Below, one piece after another: positions 19,781 through 28,369 of a stretch of DNA of 64,000 bases. The first letter of the stretch is position 1. Every line of letters starts with the position of its first letter. The notes under the pieces are model-generated. The model did no database searches. It was not told the origin of the DNA and saw only the letters and a program-made list of their open reading frames with translations. This stretch comes from Pseudoalteromonas sp. H71 (GTDB lineage: Bacteria > Pseudomonadota > Gammaproteobacteria > Enterobacterales > Alteromonadaceae), in the NCBI RefSeq assembly GCF_001468485.1, contig NZ_LODI01000002.1:95090-159089 (forward strand), read 5' to 3'. A program made the translations under genes and the position numbers.

Positions 19781-20054
19781 TGTTTTCCTCGATTCTAAAC
19801 AACCCGTGTGCTAAAGCCAATAGATAAACTGAAATTTATACAAAGTAGTCATGTTTACATATCACACAATAGGCTTTTTTAAACGCATTTACAAAGATTT
19901 GTGGTACGCTAAAAACCGTTAAAAAATAACGAACTATTTTAAAAAATACAGTCTAACTCTTGAGTTACCTAATTATAAACCTTATAAATAGGTCAGTATT
20001 TGCAACCTAACCCATTTAGGTACTAACCCAGCTGACGAGGACAGTCCACTTATT
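19781..20054. other. Divergent intergenic region fadI / moxR operon
   Basis: No coding potential seen. It must hold the promoters of both divergent operons. A GACGAGGACAG stretch at about 20034-20044 precedes the moxR-like start. No terminator or RNA gene recognised. Confidence 0.5.
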
Positions 20055-21011
20055 ATGGCAGCTAACGCATTTTCACAATTAAAAACGTACTTAGATACAC
20101 AAATCATTGGCCAGCCAGAGCTTACTCAAGCACTACTTATTGCTATTTTAGCTGACGGCCATTTATTAGTTGAAGGCCCTCCAGGGCTTGCAAAAACACG
20201 CGCCGTAAATGCGCTTGCAAAAGGTATTGAAGGTTCGTTCCAACGTGTACAGTTTACACCCGATTTATTACCTGCGGATGTTACAGGTACTGATATCTAC
20301 CGCCAACAAACAAGCGAGTTTGTATTTGAAAAAGGCCCACTTTTTCATAACCTTATTTTGGCTGATGAAATTAACCGCGCCCCAGCAAAAGTACAGTCAG
20401 CTTTACTTGAAGCCATGGCTGAACGTCAAGTTACGGTAGGTAAAAACACGTACCCACTTAGCGACCTATTTATGGTTATGGCAACTCAAAACCCGCTAGA
20501 GCAAGAAGGCACCTACCCGCTACCTGAAGCACAGCTTGACCGCTTTTTATTACATTTGAGTATTGGTTATCCGGGCGCCGAGCACGAGCTTGACATTTTA
20601 CGCCTAACACGAGGCGAAGCATTAAAAGAGCAGCAAGCTGTTTTACAAAAAATTAGCCAAAGCGAATTATTTGCTGCCCGCCAAGCAATTTTAGGTTTGT
20701 ACTTAGCCGAACCACTTGAGCAGTATTTAGTTCAACTTATTATTGCAACGCGAGAAGGCGCTAAACTAGATGAGCAATTGGGCCGCTGGATTGAATTTGG
20801 TGCAAGCCCTCGTGCAACTATTGCGCTAGATAAATGTGCACGTGCTCATGCGTGGTTACAGGGCCGTGACTTTGTAGCCCCTGATGACATACAAGCCGTT
20901 GTTCATAATGTATTACGTCACCGTATTATTTTAAGTTACGAGGCACAGGCCGATGGCATTACTAAAGATCAGGTAATTAGCCGAATTGTTGAACTTGTAG
21001 CTGTACCGTAA
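20055..21011 (+). CDS. MoxR family AAA+ ATPase
   Basis: 318 aa. Walker A-like GPPGLAKTRAV near residue 42, Walker B LADEINRAPAKVQSALLEAM, sensor region MVMATQNPLEQEGTYPLPEAQLDRF and an arginine-finger region GASPRATIALDKCARA. MoxR ATPases act as chaperones with VWA-domain partners, which are encoded next. First gene of a six-gene same-strand operon (MoxR, DUF58, DUF4381, VWA, VWA-TPR, BatD). Confidence 0.93.
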   Translation: MAANAFSQLKTYLDTQIIGQPELTQALLIAILADGHLLVEGPPGLAKTRAVNALAKGIEGSFQRVQFTPDLLPADVTGTDIYRQQTSEFVFEKGPLFHNLILADEINRAPAKVQSALLEAMAERQVTVGKNTYPLSDLFMVMATQNPLEQEGTYPLPEAQLDRFLLHLSIGYPGAEHELDILRLTRGEALKEQQAVLQKISQSELFAARQAILGLYLAEPLEQYLVQLIIATREGAKLDEQLGRWIEFGASPRATIALDKCARAHAWLQGRDFVAPDDIQAVVHNVLRHRIILSYEAQADGITKDQVISRIVELVAVP

Positions 21012-21014
21012 TTT

Positions 21015-21959
21015 ATGCAAAAACAATTAGACCCTCAGGCATGGCTTAAACAAAGCCATAGCCACGGTGTTAATTTAGCACTAAAAGAGCTGATGTATTA
21101 CAAAGCCAAAGCGCAACTGCTTGAGCTTGCCCCTAAGGTAAAAATTAAAAATACTTTAGCGGGGCAATACCTTGCACCGCACAAAGGCCGTGGTATGGAG
21201 TTTGCCGAAGTACGTCATTACCAGCAAGGTGACGATATACGCTCAATTGACTGGCGAGTTACAGCGCGTACAGGCGAAACCCATACAAAACTTTTTCAAG
21301 AAGAAAAAGAACGCCCAGTTTTTGTATTTACCGATTTTTCAAACTCTATGCTATTTGGTTCAAAGCTACTGCTTAAGTCAGTACAAGCTGCGCACATTAG
21401 TGCATTAGTTGCTTGGTCTGCGTGCCAGCGTGGCGACAGAGTTGGCGGTATTGTATTCAATCAGCATGCACACCTAGAACTTAAGCCGAGTGCGCGAGAA
21501 AAAGCAGTATTAAAGCTTTGCCACAACTTATGTGCAAATCATCAGCAAGCCCTTACAAATATTGATACTAAAGCCAGCAATAACTTTAGTGATAACCTAA
21601 AGCGCCTTAATCATTTAGCAAAGCCTGGGAGTTTAGTGTATTTAGTCTCTGACTTTAGCGCCTTAGATGACGCAAGCTTTAAACAGCTTGAAATACTTAG
21701 CCGTCATTGTGAGCTTATAGGGTGCCATATTAGCGACCCATTTGAACATCAATTACCCGCTTTTAAAAACACAGTAACGGTTAATGCGAACGGACAAAAC
21801 TTTGCCTTACCGCTCATGGATAATACATTTAGGGCACAGTTTGCCAAAAATGCAGAAGATGCATTTAATACACGCCTTACTCGCTTAACTAAATCGGGTC
21901 TTAATTTAATATCATTCAATGCAGCCGACCCACTTGAGCTGCAGCTAGTGAGAAAATAA
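21015..21959 (+). CDS. DUF58 domain protein
   Basis: 314 aa with the DUF58 core GRGMEFAEVRHYQQGDDIRSIDWRVTART about residues 55-85, followed by a VWA-like fold (FVFTDFSNSMLFG, with a D-x-S-x-S-like start, and LVYLVSDFSALDD). Begins 3 bp after the MoxR stop. DUF58 proteins accompany MoxR in nearly all such operons; biochemical role unknown. Confidence 0.88.
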   Translation: MQKQLDPQAWLKQSHSHGVNLALKELMYYKAKAQLLELAPKVKIKNTLAGQYLAPHKGRGMEFAEVRHYQQGDDIRSIDWRVTARTGETHTKLFQEEKERPVFVFTDFSNSMLFGSKLLLKSVQAAHISALVAWSACQRGDRVGGIVFNQHAHLELKPSAREKAVLKLCHNLCANHQQALTNIDTKASNNFSDNLKRLNHLAKPGSLVYLVSDFSALDDASFKQLEILSRHCELIGCHISDPFEHQLPAFKNTVTVNANGQNFALPLMDNTFRAQFAKNAEDAFNTRLTRLTKSGLNLISFNAADPLELQLVRK

Positions 21960-21962
21960 ACC

Positions 21963-22397
21963 ATGCAAACCAATCCTCTTGATGGCCTGCACGATGTAAT
22001 AGCACCAAACCACGTTGACTGGTGGCCACTTGCCCCAACATGGTGGGTGATCATTGCTCTACTTTTTATTGCGCTATTGAGTGCAGTTTATGCAATTTAC
22101 AAAGCGTATCAATATAAAAAAGCAAAACGCTATGCTGTTTTATTGAATCAAAATGAGCAGAGCCCTCAGCAGTTACATATTATTTTAAAACGCCTAGTAG
22201 TTGAATATTACGGTAAACACCTTGCCGCGCAGCCTACAAAGCAATGGTGTGAAACGCTAAACACACTCAGTGGGCTGACTTTTACCGAGCAAGAAATTTT
22301 AAGCCTATACAGCAGTGATAACAGCGATTTAGCATTAAGTAAAAAATTTAGCCAAGCAATCAAATGCTTTAAAGTAAAGGAACCACTACATGTTTGA
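21963..22397 (+). CDS. DUF4381 membrane protein
   Basis: 144 aa. A short N-terminus (LHDVIAPNHVDWWPLAPTWW) leads into one membrane helix (VIIALLFIALLSAVYAIYKAY) and a basic cytoplasmic helical domain. This matches DUF4381, the small anchor protein of MoxR/VWA operons. It overlaps the next gene by 8 bp. Confidence 0.85.
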   Translation: MQTNPLDGLHDVIAPNHVDWWPLAPTWWVIIALLFIALLSAVYAIYKAYQYKKAKRYAVLLNQNEQSPQQLHIILKRLVVEYYGKHLAAQPTKQWCETLNTLSGLTFTEQEILSLYSSDNSDLALSKKFSQAIKCFKVKEPLHV

Positions 22398-23376
22398 ATT
22401 TAGTTGGCCGTGGCTATTTTTATTAATTCCATTACCTTTGTTGCTTTTATTACTAAAACCCATAGCAAGCAATAGCAATACGCGCCTGCGTATTCCGGGC
22501 TTTGCTAAGCATGCCTTAAATAACCCAAATTCAGCACCTCAATCACGCCGTTTATCTATATTTGAATGGCTACTTTGGCTATTACTTGTCAGCGCAGCAG
22601 CAAACCCAACATGGCTAGATGAGCCAATTTTATTACCAAATGAAGGGCGAGATATCATGCTTGCGGTGGATTTATCTGGATCAATGACCGAACAAGATAT
22701 GGCTTACAATGGTCAATACGTTGATCGCTTAACCATGGTAAAAGCCGTACTGAGCGATTTTATAGAACAGCGGACTGGCGATAGGCTCGGACTTATTTTA
22801 TTTGGCGATACCGCTTTTTTACAAACCCCTCTGACACGCGATTTAAAAACGGTAACCAAAATGCTTAACGAAGCACAAATAGGGCTAGTGGGCCGCGCTA
22901 CAGCTATTGGCGATGCACTTGGTTTATCGGTTAAACGTTTTGCAAGTAAAGAAGACAGCAACCGAATCGTCGTGCTATTAACCGACGGGCAAAATACTGC
23001 AGGTAACCTAAATCCTGACGACGCTCTACTTCTAGCGCGGGAAGAAGGTATTAAAGTGTATACCATAGGTGTTGGCTCTGATAACCCACGTGGATTTAGC
23101 CTATTTAATATGGGCGGCTCAGGCGGGAGTAATTTGGATGAACGCCTTCTAAAAAATATCGCCGACGATACCGGGGGGCTTTATTTTAGAGCAAAAGATG
23201 TTGCGGGACTCAAACAGATTTACGCTGAGCTTGATAAACTTGAACCCATTAGTGCAGATGAAAAAACCTTTCGCCCGCAAAGCTCATTATTTTATTACCC
23301 ATTACTCATCGCTATTTTTTTAATTAGTCTAAATGTAATGCTAAATACACTGCGCGCATTAAAGGAGCCAAATTGA
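22390..23376 (+). CDS. VWA domain membrane protein (BatA-like)
   Basis: 328 aa. Membrane helices at the N-terminus (two, before residue 80) and C-terminus (SSLFYYPLLIAIFLISLNVML) flank a von Willebrand A domain with an intact MIDAS, DLSGSMTEQD, plus TPLTRD and LLTDGQNTAGN. Resembles BatA of the Bacteroides aerotolerance operon. Probably faces the periplasm and interacts with the MoxR ATPase and the following VWA protein. Confidence 0.88.
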   Translation: MFEFSWPWLFLLIPLPLLLLLLKPIASNSNTRLRIPGFAKHALNNPNSAPQSRRLSIFEWLLWLLLVSAAANPTWLDEPILLPNEGRDIMLAVDLSGSMTEQDMAYNGQYVDRLTMVKAVLSDFIEQRTGDRLGLILFGDTAFLQTPLTRDLKTVTKMLNEAQIGLVGRATAIGDALGLSVKRFASKEDSNRIVVLLTDGQNTAGNLNPDDALLLAREEGIKVYTIGVGSDNPRGFSLFNMGGSGGSNLDERLLKNIADDTGGLYFRAKDVAGLKQIYAELDKLEPISADEKTFRPQSSLFYYPLLIAIFLISLNVMLNTLRALKEPN

Positions 23377-25274
23377 TGGATTTTGAATTTATTCGTCCTG
23401 CCGTTTTATGGCTACTTATACCGGCAATTGGACTGTTTTTTGTGGCGTTAATTAAGCACAAAAAAACCACAAGCGAGCAATTAATTGCCCCTCATTTAGC
23501 GCAATTTATTATGACTGATACGGACACCAAAACCAGCCAACCGCTTTGGCTTGTAGCTGTATTTTGCACTTTAGGGGTTTTATTTAGTGCAGGCCCCAGC
23601 TTTGAAAAAAAACACGTGCCTGTTTTTCAAAGTAAAAGTGCACGTGTCATTGTAATTGACATGTCGTATTCAATGTACAGCACTGATATTTCGCCAAACC
23701 GTTTAACACAAGCACGCTATAAATCTCTTGATATGATTGAGCTATTTAAAGAAGGCGACACCGCCTTAGTCGCATATGCGGGCACGGCCTATACTATATC
23801 GCCGCTAACCAACGACGCCACAACACTCAGTAATTTAATACCCAGCCTGAGCCCTGACATAATGCCCGACAAAGGGTCTAACGTACTAGCAGGCCTTGAT
23901 ATGGCAAAAGAGCTATTAACTCAAGCAGGCTATATTGATGGCGATATTATTTTAATAACCGACGGCATAGAACAAGAAGAACAAACGGATGTCACACGCT
24001 TTATAAGTAACACAACATTTAGACTCAATATTTATGGGGTAGGTTCTGAGCAAGGTGCACCTATTAAATTACCTGAAGGCGGTTTTTTAAAAGATAGATA
24101 CGGTCAAATTGTCATCCCTACTCTGAATATTTCACAACTGAAAAGTTTGGCCACCCGCAGCGGTGGTAAATTTGCGCGCTATCAACCAAGTAATAGCGAC
24201 ATAAATACGTTTTCGCCAATGGCTAACAGTGAATTAATTAAAGATGAGACGCAAAGCCATGCGCTATGGCGTATCGATGCGGGTATTTACGGGCTTTTAC
24301 TTTTATTACCATTTGGTTTGTATTTATTTAGGCGCTCTGCCTTTTTAGGGGGAGTTTTATTGCTTGCCTTTTTACCGCAGCAAAACGCTTATGCATTTGA
24401 GCTCCCTGCAATATTAAAAAATACAGACCAACGTGCACTCACCGCATATAACAATGAAGAATACGACAAAGCCGCTAATGCGCAATCAAACCAATTAAAA
24501 GGCGCAGCGTTATACAAGCAAGGCAACTTTGATGCTGCACTGGATGCATTTAGCCAAGATAAGTCAGCCACGGGTTATTACAACTATGGCAATGCACTTG
24601 CCAAAGCTGGCCAACTAGAAGAGGCCATAAACGCCTATAAACAAGCTCAAACGCTACGAAGTGATTTTAGCCAAGCCGCAGATAATCAGGCCTTAGTTGA
24701 GCAGTTGTTAAAACAACAAAATCAACAGAATCAACAAGAACAAAGTGGTGATGAATCCCAAGACCAAGAAAATCAGCAAAAAGGCGATCAAAACCAACAA
24801 CCAAATAACGATCAATCTGAGCAAGAGCAAGAGCAACAAAATAACTCTCAAAAAGGTGACAAACAAAGCCAAAGCGATGCAAACAAAAAATCTGAGCAGG
24901 AGTCTGAACCCTCTGAAGATCAACAAGGTCAAACAGGTGAGCAATCTCAAGAGCAAAATAAACCTGATATGCAAGCACAGCCACAAAATAAGCAAAGCGA
25001 AAGTAATAATGCTGAACAGTCTGACCAGCCAAAACCGCAGGCAATGAGCGAGCAACTAGTCAGCGATGAGCAAAAGCAAAAAGCGCAACAACAGGCTATG
25101 CAAGCCCAAGCAAGTGAACTGACAAACGAAGAAAAAGAAAAAGCGCAGCAGCTTAATCAATTACTCAGAAAAGTACCGGACGATCCGGCCATTTTATTAC
25201 GGAATAAAATGCAACTCGAAGCCCAAAAAAGACAATATCAACGCCGCCCTACAGGAGTAGAAAAATCATGGTAA
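23376..25274 (+). CDS. VWA-TPR protein with Gln-rich tail (BatB/BatC-like fusion)
   Basis: 632 aa from the ATG at 23376 (overlapping the TGA of the previous gene; AAGGAG upstream). N-terminal helices, a VWA domain with MIDAS DMSYSMYS and LITDGIEQEEQ, two more membrane segments (IYGLLLLLPFGLYLF, GGVLLLAFLP), then TPR repeats (YNNEEYDKAANAQSN, YNYGNALAKAGQLEEAINAY). Residues about 445-595 are a Gln/Glu/Asn/Ser-rich low-complexity stretch. It fuses what are separate BatB and BatC proteins in some bacteria. Confidence 0.88.
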   Translation: MDFEFIRPAVLWLLIPAIGLFFVALIKHKKTTSEQLIAPHLAQFIMTDTDTKTSQPLWLVAVFCTLGVLFSAGPSFEKKHVPVFQSKSARVIVIDMSYSMYSTDISPNRLTQARYKSLDMIELFKEGDTALVAYAGTAYTISPLTNDATTLSNLIPSLSPDIMPDKGSNVLAGLDMAKELLTQAGYIDGDIILITDGIEQEEQTDVTRFISNTTFRLNIYGVGSEQGAPIKLPEGGFLKDRYGQIVIPTLNISQLKSLATRSGGKFARYQPSNSDINTFSPMANSELIKDETQSHALWRIDAGIYGLLLLLPFGLYLFRRSAFLGGVLLLAFLPQQNAYAFELPAILKNTDQRALTAYNNEEYDKAANAQSNQLKGAALYKQGNFDAALDAFSQDKSATGYYNYGNALAKAGQLEEAINAYKQAQTLRSDFSQAADNQALVEQLLKQQNQQNQQEQSGDESQDQENQQKGDQNQQPNNDQSEQEQEQQNNSQKGDKQSQSDANKKSEQESEPSEDQQGQTGEQSQEQNKPDMQAQPQNKQSESNNAEQSDQPKPQAMSEQLVSDEQKQKAQQQAMQAQASELTNEEKEKAQQLNQLLRKVPDDPAILLRNKMQLEAQKRQYQRRPTGVEKSW

Positions 25275-26935
25275 TGCGATTATTTTGCTGTTTATTGCTA
25301 TTATGCGCGATGCCGTCATTCGCAGCGACAAAACTCGAAGCAAGCGTAGATAAAAACCCAGTATTAGCGGGTGAGTTTTTTATGCTTAACATTTCAGTAA
25401 ACGATACCGTTAATGGTGAACAACCCGATACATCTGTATTGTTAAAAGACTTTGTAGTCGGCCCCACAAGTTTAAGTACCCGCACAAACATCATAAACGG
25501 CAGCATTAATAAACAAACCACTTGGAGCGTTAAGTTAATGACCCGCACTGAGGGGCAGTATACAATCCCCTCGTTTAGTGTTGCTGGGCTTAGCTCTGAA
25601 CCCATTGATTTAACTGTCGCCAAACGGGCTGTAAACGCAGACAAAAATAACGATATTTTTGTAAAAACATCACTTTCTAGCAGCTCGCTATACGTCCAAG
25701 AAGCAGGCGTTTACACGTTAAAACTGTACTTAGCTAAAGAGCTACTTGATGGCAGTTTAAGTACACCCAGCATGGAAGATGCACAGCTAACCCAATTAGG
25801 TAAACAAACAGAGAGTTATGAATTAGTCGACGGAAAACGATACCTGGTTATTACCCGAGAGTATTTAATTCAGCCCCAAAAAAGTGGTGCTTATACTATT
25901 GCAGCTCCGGTATTTCAGGGCCGAGTTCAACAAAATTATCGTCAGTTAGAAGTATCTGCTCTTGGCGACGATCTAGAAATAGAAATTAAACCTATTCCAA
26001 GCGACTACAAAGGGGCTTGGCTACCCAGCGAACTGGTGAACCTAGATGAAGAATGGCAACCTAACGATAGCACCGTAGAAGTAGGCACTCCCATAACACG
26101 CACTATTACACTCACGGCTTTAGGGGTAACTAAAGAGCAACTTCCTGATATAACAATGCCTACCATCGAGGGAATTCGTAGTTACCCTGATCAAAAAGAA
26201 AACAACAACGCTGTTCGTAATGGGCGTGTAGTATCGCAACAAACTGCATCTTACGCATTACTTCCACAAAAACCTGGAACATATACATTACCCGAAATAA
26301 AATTGCCGTGGTTTAATACAAAAATAAACCGTATTAGTTATGCGACCATTGCAGAGCGAACAATTACTGTTATTCCAAGTAGCAGCAGTGTTAACACACC
26401 AATTAATACACCACAAAATATGAACGACTTACCTTTGGATGAAGCTAATACCGAAAGTAATAGTGCTGGTAAACCTTTGGCACAAACAGCAACGGTTATA
26501 AACCAATCTCCGTTGTGGTTTATTGGTGTTGCAATACTGGGTTATGTTTTATGGATCATTACTGTAATGTTTTATTGGTTTAACCGTTCTAATATTAATA
26601 CAGTTGAAAATGTGCAGCCTTCACCTACTTCACTTAATCAACCCAGCTTAAAAAAATTGATAAAAGTACATAAAACTGGTGATATTAAAGCGTTTTATAA
26701 CGAGCTTACTCATTATGCAATGCAAGTCACACACGAAGAGACAGGGGCAATTGATAAGTTATGCCAAAGTATAAATAACCCGCAGCTAAACAATGCAATT
26801 ATTCAATTACAAGCACAACTGTATGGTAATAAGGCTACAAATAGCGATCTTGGTGCTATTATAAAAATACTAGAGAGCGAGCAAACTCAGTCATTAAAAT
26901 TACAACCAACTGTATTAAAAGACCTTTATAACTAA
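25268..26935 (+). CDS. BatD family protein
   Basis: 555 aa with a cleavable signal peptide (VMRLFCCLLLLCAMPSFAA), several beta-sandwich repeats, a C-terminal membrane helix (WFIGVAILGYVLWIITVMFYWF) and a short cytoplasmic tail. This is the BatD (oxygen tolerance) architecture. ATG at 25268 chosen for AGGAG about 12 bases upstream; it overlaps the preceding gene by 7 bp. Last gene of the MoxR operon. Confidence 0.85.
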   Translation: MVMRLFCCLLLLCAMPSFAATKLEASVDKNPVLAGEFFMLNISVNDTVNGEQPDTSVLLKDFVVGPTSLSTRTNIINGSINKQTTWSVKLMTRTEGQYTIPSFSVAGLSSEPIDLTVAKRAVNADKNNDIFVKTSLSSSSLYVQEAGVYTLKLYLAKELLDGSLSTPSMEDAQLTQLGKQTESYELVDGKRYLVITREYLIQPQKSGAYTIAAPVFQGRVQQNYRQLEVSALGDDLEIEIKPIPSDYKGAWLPSELVNLDEEWQPNDSTVEVGTPITRTITLTALGVTKEQLPDITMPTIEGIRSYPDQKENNNAVRNGRVVSQQTASYALLPQKPGTYTLPEIKLPWFNTKINRISYATIAERTITVIPSSSSVNTPINTPQNMNDLPLDEANTESNSAGKPLAQTATVINQSPLWFIGVAILGYVLWIITVMFYWFNRSNINTVENVQPSPTSLNQPSLKKLIKVHKTGDIKAFYNELTHYAMQVTHEETGAIDKLCQSINNPQLNNAIIQLQAQLYGNKATNSDLGAIIKILESEQTQSLKLQPTVLKDLYN

Positions 26936-26994
26936 AGTGAAGTTAAAGATGAATCTTTTTTAATTAAATAAAAATAAAGTAGTAAAAAGTGCTT

Positions 26995-27552
26995 ATGTTG
27001 GGAAATAAAAAGTCAAACAATCAGGTCTTAATCGATATGGCAGAGAAACAAAAACGTTATGAAGCCTTGGTCCACGTTTACAATAAGGAGCTTTATCGCT
27101 TTGCTTATTGGTTATGCCGTGACCCGCACATAGCAGATGATTTAGTACAAGAGACATTCTTGCGTGCTTGGCGCTCACTTGACTCATTACTAGATCAAAA
27201 AGCCGCAAAACCATGGTTACTTACTATTTTGCGACGAGAGAATGCGCGCCGATTTGAACGCAAACAGTTTGACTACAGCGATGTAGAAAACGACACGTTG
27301 GTTGATGAAACCAGCCATTCGCTTGATGATGAAATGGAGCAAACCGTTATTCAACGACAAATTGGATTATTATCTGATGAATACAGAGAGCCACTATTGC
27401 TACAAGTTGTAATGGGGTGTACTGGCGAGGAAATTGCCGACATTCTCGATTTAAATAAAAACACGGTTATGACGCGTCTATACCGTGCCAGAAACCAACT
27501 TAAAGAGGCTTTAAGCCGTGATGATGAACAACTTAAAGGGGCATCAAAGTAA
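26995..27552 (+). CDS. ECF-type RNA polymerase sigma factor
   Basis: 185 aa from ATG 26995 (a GTG at 26989 and an ATG at 27037 are alternatives; no strong ribosome site distinguishes them). Region 2: LYRFAYWLCRDPHIADDLVQETFLRAWRSL, the DDLVQETF core of sigma-70 region 2. Region 4: LLSDEYREPLLLQVVMGCTGEEIADILDLNKNTVMTRLYRAR. Its stop overlaps the next ATG (TAATG), so sigma factor and DUF3379 protein are coupled. Confidence 0.9.
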   Translation: MLGNKKSNNQVLIDMAEKQKRYEALVHVYNKELYRFAYWLCRDPHIADDLVQETFLRAWRSLDSLLDQKAAKPWLLTILRRENARRFERKQFDYSDVENDTLVDETSHSLDDEMEQTVIQRQIGLLSDEYREPLLLQVVMGCTGEEIADILDLNKNTVMTRLYRARNQLKEALSRDDEQLKGASK

Positions 27553-28304
27553 TGGATGAACTTGAGTTTCGTCGCCGCACTATTGCGCAGCCAAACGATA
27601 TTGACAAAGAACTTCAGGAGTTTGCCCAAAGCAATCCTGAACGACAGAATTTTATTAATGAAATGAAAGATTTTGATAAGCATATCCAAGATGCACTCGA
27701 TATACCTGTACCTGATAATTTAGCCGACCGTATTATTTTAAATACCTCGTTAAAAGAAAAGGCGTTGCAGGAAGAACAAGCTGCTGGTAGGAATGTGGTT
27801 GATGCCAAATCTCGGTTTAAGTTTGATCGTGTGCACCTTGCTTTAGCCGCATCATTTATGGTAGCTGTGAGTGCGTTCTTTTTTAGCTCAGAGCAACATA
27901 TTGGTCACGAAGCAGGCGAACATGCACTCGCACATGTTTACTACGAAATAAATGCGCTTGATAAAAAATCTCCTATTAGCCTGCAAAGTGTGAATGATAA
28001 GCTGGCTGTATTAGGTGGCCACATAGACGAACTACCAGGTGATATAACTTACGCTATGTTTTGTGATTTTAAAGGTGAAAGAGGCTTACACTTAATTTTT
28101 GAATCGGACTTTGGGCCAATGACGGTATTTATTGTTCCGTCTGAAAATAAATCGTTTGGTTTGGGTAACGACCATTTCCAAGACGAACGATTTGAAGGGC
28201 AAATTAATCGCGGCACCCAAGCCGATACTATTTTAGTAGCCAGTGTAGGTGCACCGCTTGATACTTATAACGAGCGAGTAACTAACGCAATTCGTTGGCT
28301 TTAA
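27552..28304 (+). CDS. DUF3379 protein, probable anti-sigma partner
   Basis: 250 aa. An N-terminal cytoplasmic helical part (MDELEFRRRTIAQPNDIDKEL), one membrane helix (VHLALAASFMVAVSAFFFS, about residues 93-111) and a periplasmic domain. DUF3379 proteins occur next to ECF sigma factors, and the coupled position and single-pass topology fit an anti-sigma factor. That role is inferred from context; the signal sensed is unknown. Confidence 0.85.
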   Translation: MDELEFRRRTIAQPNDIDKELQEFAQSNPERQNFINEMKDFDKHIQDALDIPVPDNLADRIILNTSLKEKALQEEQAAGRNVVDAKSRFKFDRVHLALAASFMVAVSAFFFSSEQHIGHEAGEHALAHVYYEINALDKKSPISLQSVNDKLAVLGGHIDELPGDITYAMFCDFKGERGLHLIFESDFGPMTVFIVPSENKSFGLGNDHFQDERFEGQINRGTQADTILVASVGAPLDTYNERVTNAIRWL

Positions 28305-28316
28305 ACCCCAGTCAAT

Positions 28317-28352
28317 AAAAAAACCGCTTAGTCCATGCTAAGCGGTTTTTTG
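28317..28352. terminator. Bidirectional terminator between the DUF3379 gene and ggt
   Basis: Stem AAACCGCTTA / TAAGCGGTTT with A-run and T-run on the two sides, between convergent genes. Confidence 0.88.
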
Positions 28353-28369
28353 TATCTACCTTTTATCTA

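Noticed and set aside
24667..25055. Two long minus-strand ORFs inside the VWA-TPR gene
   Set aside because: They are produced by the Gln-rich CAA/GAA repeats of the real gene; the translations are Leu-rich or Phe-rich artefacts.
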